Part shown: piece by piece, positions 61,540 to 64,000 of the stretch
How positions within the stretch are numbered: position 1 is the first letter of the stretch
Layout: each line of letters opens with the position of its first letter
DNA from: Falsirhodobacter sp051195255
GTDB lineage: Bacteria > Pseudomonadota > Alphaproteobacteria > Rhodobacterales > Rhodobacteraceae
Length of the DNA stretch: 64,000 nucleotides
Direction of reading: 5' to 3'
Assembly: GCF_051195255.1 (NCBI RefSeq)
Contig: NZ_JBNJLK010000011.1
Coordinates: 1 to 64,000, forward strand
Position numbers and translations under genes: made by a program
The notes under the pieces: model-generated
The model's database searches: none
What the model saw: only the letters and a program-made list of their open reading frames with translations
What the model was told of the DNA's origin: nothing

Positions 61540-62658
61540 ATGGATCCGCTTCTGCGGCAGAGAGAGCATGTCCTGCCCCGGTCGGAGGTTTGCAACCTGA
61601 TCGACCGGCTGACCGACAACCTCGTGAATATCACCGACACGACCGGCGAATTCCTGCTGCGGCTGGAAGACGGCCGCGTCATCGACACCAAGGGCTGGGC
61701 CGGATGGGAATGGACCCATGGCATCGGTCTTTACGGCTTGCTGAAATACTGGCAGCTGACGGGCAATGCCCGCGCGCTGGCGATCGTGAAGGACTGGTTC
61801 CGCGACCGGCTGGCGGAGGGCACGCCGACAAAGAACATCAACACCGTCGCCCCCTTCCTGACCGCCGCCCACCTGTACGAGATGGACCGCGACCCGTCCT
61901 GGCTCCCCTATCTGGACCGCTGGGCCGAATGGGTGATGCACGAAATGCCCCGCGTGCGCGACGGCGGTTTGCAGCACATCGTCTACAACTCGGTCAACCA
62001 CCAGCAGATGTGGGACGACACGCTGATGATGTCGGTAGTGCCGCTGGCCAAGATCGGCCTGATCCTGAAGCGCCCGCATTATGTCGAGGAAGCGAAGTTC
62101 CAGTTCCTGACCCATGCGCAGTATCTGGCGGACACGCATTCGGGCCTGTGGTTCCACGGCTGGACGTTTGAAGGAAACCACAACTTTGCCCGCGCCCTTT
62201 GGGCCCGCGGAAACAGCTGGGTCACCATCGTCATCCCCGAGTTCATTGAGCTTCTGGACCTGCCCGACACCGATCCCGTCCGCCGCCACCTGACCGCCCT
62301 GCTGGGCCGGCAGGCAAGTGCGCTGCGCGAGCTGCAGGACGACAGCGGCTTGTGGCACACGCTGCTGGACGATCCCGACAGCTACCTTGAGGCGTCCGCC
62401 ACGGCGGGCTTTGCCTATGGCCTGCTGAAGGGCGTGCGCAAACGCTACATCGGCCCGGAACATGGCCCCGTCGCCGAACGCGCGATCCGGGGCGTCATCG
62501 ACAACATCTCGCCCGAGGGGGAGCTGCGGAACGTGTCCTTCGGCACGGCCATGGGGTCGGATCTCGATTACTACCGGCAGATCAAGCGCACCTCTATGCC
62601 CTATGGGCAGGCAATGGCGATGTTCGCGCTGACGGAACTTCTGCACACCTACATCTGA
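61540..62658 (+). CDS. GH105 unsaturated rhamnogalacturonyl hydrolase
   Basis: A 372-residue (alpha/alpha)6-barrel enzyme without signal peptide. It has WEWTHGIGLYGLLKYW, DTLMMSVVPLAKIG with the catalytic aspartate, HGWTFEGNHNFARALWARGNSWV and DDSGLWHTLLDDPDSYLEASATAGFAYGL, all typical of YteR/YesR. It releases the unsaturated galacturonyl residue from short rhamnogalacturonan or pectin fragments in the cytoplasm. GGGAGGAGG precedes the ATG. It heads an operon with a TRAP transporter. Confidence 0.92.
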   Translation: MDPLLRQREHVLPRSEVCNLIDRLTDNLVNITDTTGEFLLRLEDGRVIDTKGWAGWEWTHGIGLYGLLKYWQLTGNARALAIVKDWFRDRLAEGTPTKNINTVAPFLTAAHLYEMDRDPSWLPYLDRWAEWVMHEMPRVRDGGLQHIVYNSVNHQQMWDDTLMMSVVPLAKIGLILKRPHYVEEAKFQFLTHAQYLADTHSGLWFHGWTFEGNHNFARALWARGNSWVTIVIPEFIELLDLPDTDPVRRHLTALLGRQASALRELQDDSGLWHTLLDDPDSYLEASATAGFAYGLLKGVRKRYIGPEHGPVAERAIRGVIDNISPEGELRNVSFGTAMGSDLDYYRQIKRTSMPYGQAMAMFALTELLHTYI

Positions 62659-62680
62659 CCGTTTCCTGGGGAGGACTGAC

Positions 62681-63637
62681 ATGAAGATGCTGATGACGAC
62701 GGCGGCCCTGATCGCGCTTACGACGGCGGCCGGAGCCGACACGCTCCGCTTCGGCTATGCCGAGAACGCGACCCCCACGGTGGAGGCGATGAAGGAGTTC
62801 GCCCGCCTGCTGGAGGAGAAGACCGGCGGCGGCCTGACCGTCCAGTTCTTCCCCGACGGCCAGCTGGGAGGGGAGCGCGAACTGGTGGAACTGGTGCAGG
62901 GCGGCCTTCTGGACATGACCAAGGTGTCGGGCGGGCTGATGGAAAGCTTTGCGCCGGTCTATGGCGCCTTCTCCATGCCCTACCTGTTCGACGACGAGGC
63001 GCATTACTACAAGGCCTTGGACGACGCAGCCGTGATGGCTCCCGTCTATCAGGCGACGGCGGATCAGGGGATGGTGGGGCTGACCTACTACAACTCGGGC
63101 GCGCGGTCTTTCTACACCAAGGACAAGCCGATCAATTCCCCCGCCGATCTGGCAGGTCTGAAGATCCGCGTGCTGCAATCCCCCACCTCCATCCGCATGG
63201 TGGAAATGCTGGGCGCCTCCCCCATCGCGATGAGCCAGGCCGAGGTCTACACCTCCATCCAGCAGGGGGTTCTGGACGGGGCCGAGAACAACGAGTTCGC
63301 CCTGACCGTCGCCCGCCACGCCGAGGTGGCCAAGGCCTATTCCTATGACATGCACACCCGCATTCCGGACATCCTCCTGATCTCCACCGCCGCGCTGGAC
63401 CGGCTGACCCCCGAACAGCGGGACGCGGTGAACGCGGCGGCACGGGAGTCCACCGCCTTCCACCGGCAGGCGTGGACCGCCGCCGTGGACGCCGCCCGGG
63501 CCGAGGCCGAGACCAGCTTCGGCGTGACCTTCACCCATCCCGAGGTGACGGCCTTCCAGGAGGCGGTGAAACCCATGTACGACGAAATGCCGGACGCCAT
63601 CGCGCCCACCGTGAACGCGATCCGGGCGGCGAAATGA
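62681..63637 (+). CDS. TRAP transporter periplasmic binding protein (DctP family)
   Basis: A 318-residue protein with signal peptide (LMTTAALIALTTAAGA). DGQLGGERELVELVQGGLLDMT, KIRVLQSPTSIRMVEMLGASP with the ligand-pairing arginine, and GVLDGAENNEFAL are standard. Given the GH105 neighbour, the substrate is probably an unsaturated uronate disaccharide. GGGGAGG precedes the ATG. Confidence 0.92.
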   Translation: MKMLMTTAALIALTTAAGADTLRFGYAENATPTVEAMKEFARLLEEKTGGGLTVQFFPDGQLGGERELVELVQGGLLDMTKVSGGLMESFAPVYGAFSMPYLFDDEAHYYKALDDAAVMAPVYQATADQGMVGLTYYNSGARSFYTKDKPINSPADLAGLKIRVLQSPTSIRMVEMLGASPIAMSQAEVYTSIQQGVLDGAENNEFALTVARHAEVAKAYSYDMHTRIPDILLISTAALDRLTPEQRDAVNAAARESTAFHRQAWTAAVDAARAEAETSFGVTFTHPEVTAFQEAVKPMYDEMPDAIAPTVNAIRAAK

Positions 63638-64000
63638 CCCGCCTCCGCCGCCTTCTGGACCTGTGCATCGGATCGGTGTGCGCCGTTCTTCTGGCGGCGC
63701 TGGTGGTGGTGTTGTGCTGGCAGGTCTTCAGCCGCTACGCCCTTGGCACCCCGTCGACGTTGACCGAGGAAACGCTGCGCTTCGGCGTGATCTGGCTGTC
63801 TCTGCTGGGTGCCGCCTATGCCACGGGACAAGGCACCCACATGGCGATCGATCTGGCCCGCGATATCGCCACGGGCCGGACCCGGCAGGTGCTGGAGATG
63901 CTGGTGCCGGTGGCCTTCATCGTCTTCGCGGTCGCCGTCCTCATCCTCGGCGGGATGCGGGGGATGGAGATCGCGTCCCGCCAGCTCAGCCCCGTGCTGC
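63634..64000 (+). CDS. TRAP transporter small membrane subunit (DctQ family), truncated by window end
   Basis: The first 122 residues are visible: LCIGSVCAVLLAALVVVLCWQVFSRY, then TLTEETLRFGVIWLSLLGAAYATGQGTHMAIDL. These are the two first helices and the EExxR-like signature of DctQ. ATG 63634 overlaps the DctP stop. The DctM subunit should follow outside the window. Confidence 0.9.
   Translation, partial: MTRLRRLLDLCIGSVCAVLLAALVVVLCWQVFSRYALGTPSTLTEETLRFGVIWLSLLGAAYATGQGTHMAIDLARDIATGRTRQVLEMLVPVAFIVFAVAVLILGGMRGMEIASRQLSPVL

Overview
The window is high-GC DNA with dense, ATGA-coupled operons. Its gene content is typical of an alphaproteobacterium, most likely in the Rhodobacteraceae/Paracoccaceae: TRAP and HAAT-type ABC transporters, a CYP199A-like P450, PQQ glucose dehydrogenase, GlxA/FtrA-type regulators and a malonate decarboxylase locus. 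No rRNA, tRNA or CRISPR array was found. Family names come from reading the protein sequences, not from a search.

Layout. 0.2-3.4 kb: periplasmic molybdopterin-fold-like protein, GGDEF-EAL protein and FkbM-type methyltransferase. 3.4-6.4 kb: a pteridine-reductase-like SDR, a small membrane protein, a DUF6880-like protein and CsbD. 6.4-14.4 kb: biotin-independent malonate decarboxylase operon (mdcA-C-D-E-G-B-H, minus strand), divergent from a GntR regulator and a MatC-type malonate carrier, with a promoter/operator between them. 14.4-17.8 kb: a decayed zone (frameshifted SDR, HxlR fragment, peptide-ABC ATPase fragment, frameshifted Cys/Met PLP enzyme) holding one intact GvpU-like gene. 17.8-23.5 kb: homocysteine S-methyltransferase, a polar amino-acid ABC transporter and a DadA-like FAD oxidoreductase preceded by a possible 20-residue leader ORF. 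23.6-29.6 kb: sorbosone-dehydrogenase-like protein, rhodanese/FtrA pair, and a siderophore receptor with an RhtX/FptX-like exporter/importer. 29.8-39.2 kb: GntR regulator, complete branched-chain-type ABC transporter, two cytochromes P450, ferredoxin and ferredoxin reductase, read as an aromatic-acid uptake and O-demethylation operon. 39.2-45.5 kb: an MHS transporter set in a second decayed zone with gene fragments and a frameshifted IS1182-like element. 45.5-49.3 kb: periplasmic lactonase divergent from membrane glucose dehydrogenase. 50.1-59.9 kb: a polyprenyl-phosphate D-arabinose (DPA) locus. 60.2-64.0 kb: IS3-type remnant, then an IclR-controlled GH105/TRAP pectin-fragment operon that runs off the end.

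The most notable system is 50.1-59.9 kb. A HAD-UbiA fusion, GtrA, DprE1-like oxidase, DprE2-like reductase and three tandem paralogous GT-C-like membrane proteins follow one another in a tightly coupled operon. The order GtrA-DprE1-DprE2-GT-C matches mycobacterial Rv3789-Rv3792, where the last gene is arabinosyltransferase AftA. A GT87-like transferase faces the operon from the other side. Together they suggest synthesis, flipping and transfer of D-arabinofuranose (or a related pentose) to a cell-surface glycan or protein of a Gram-negative bacterium.
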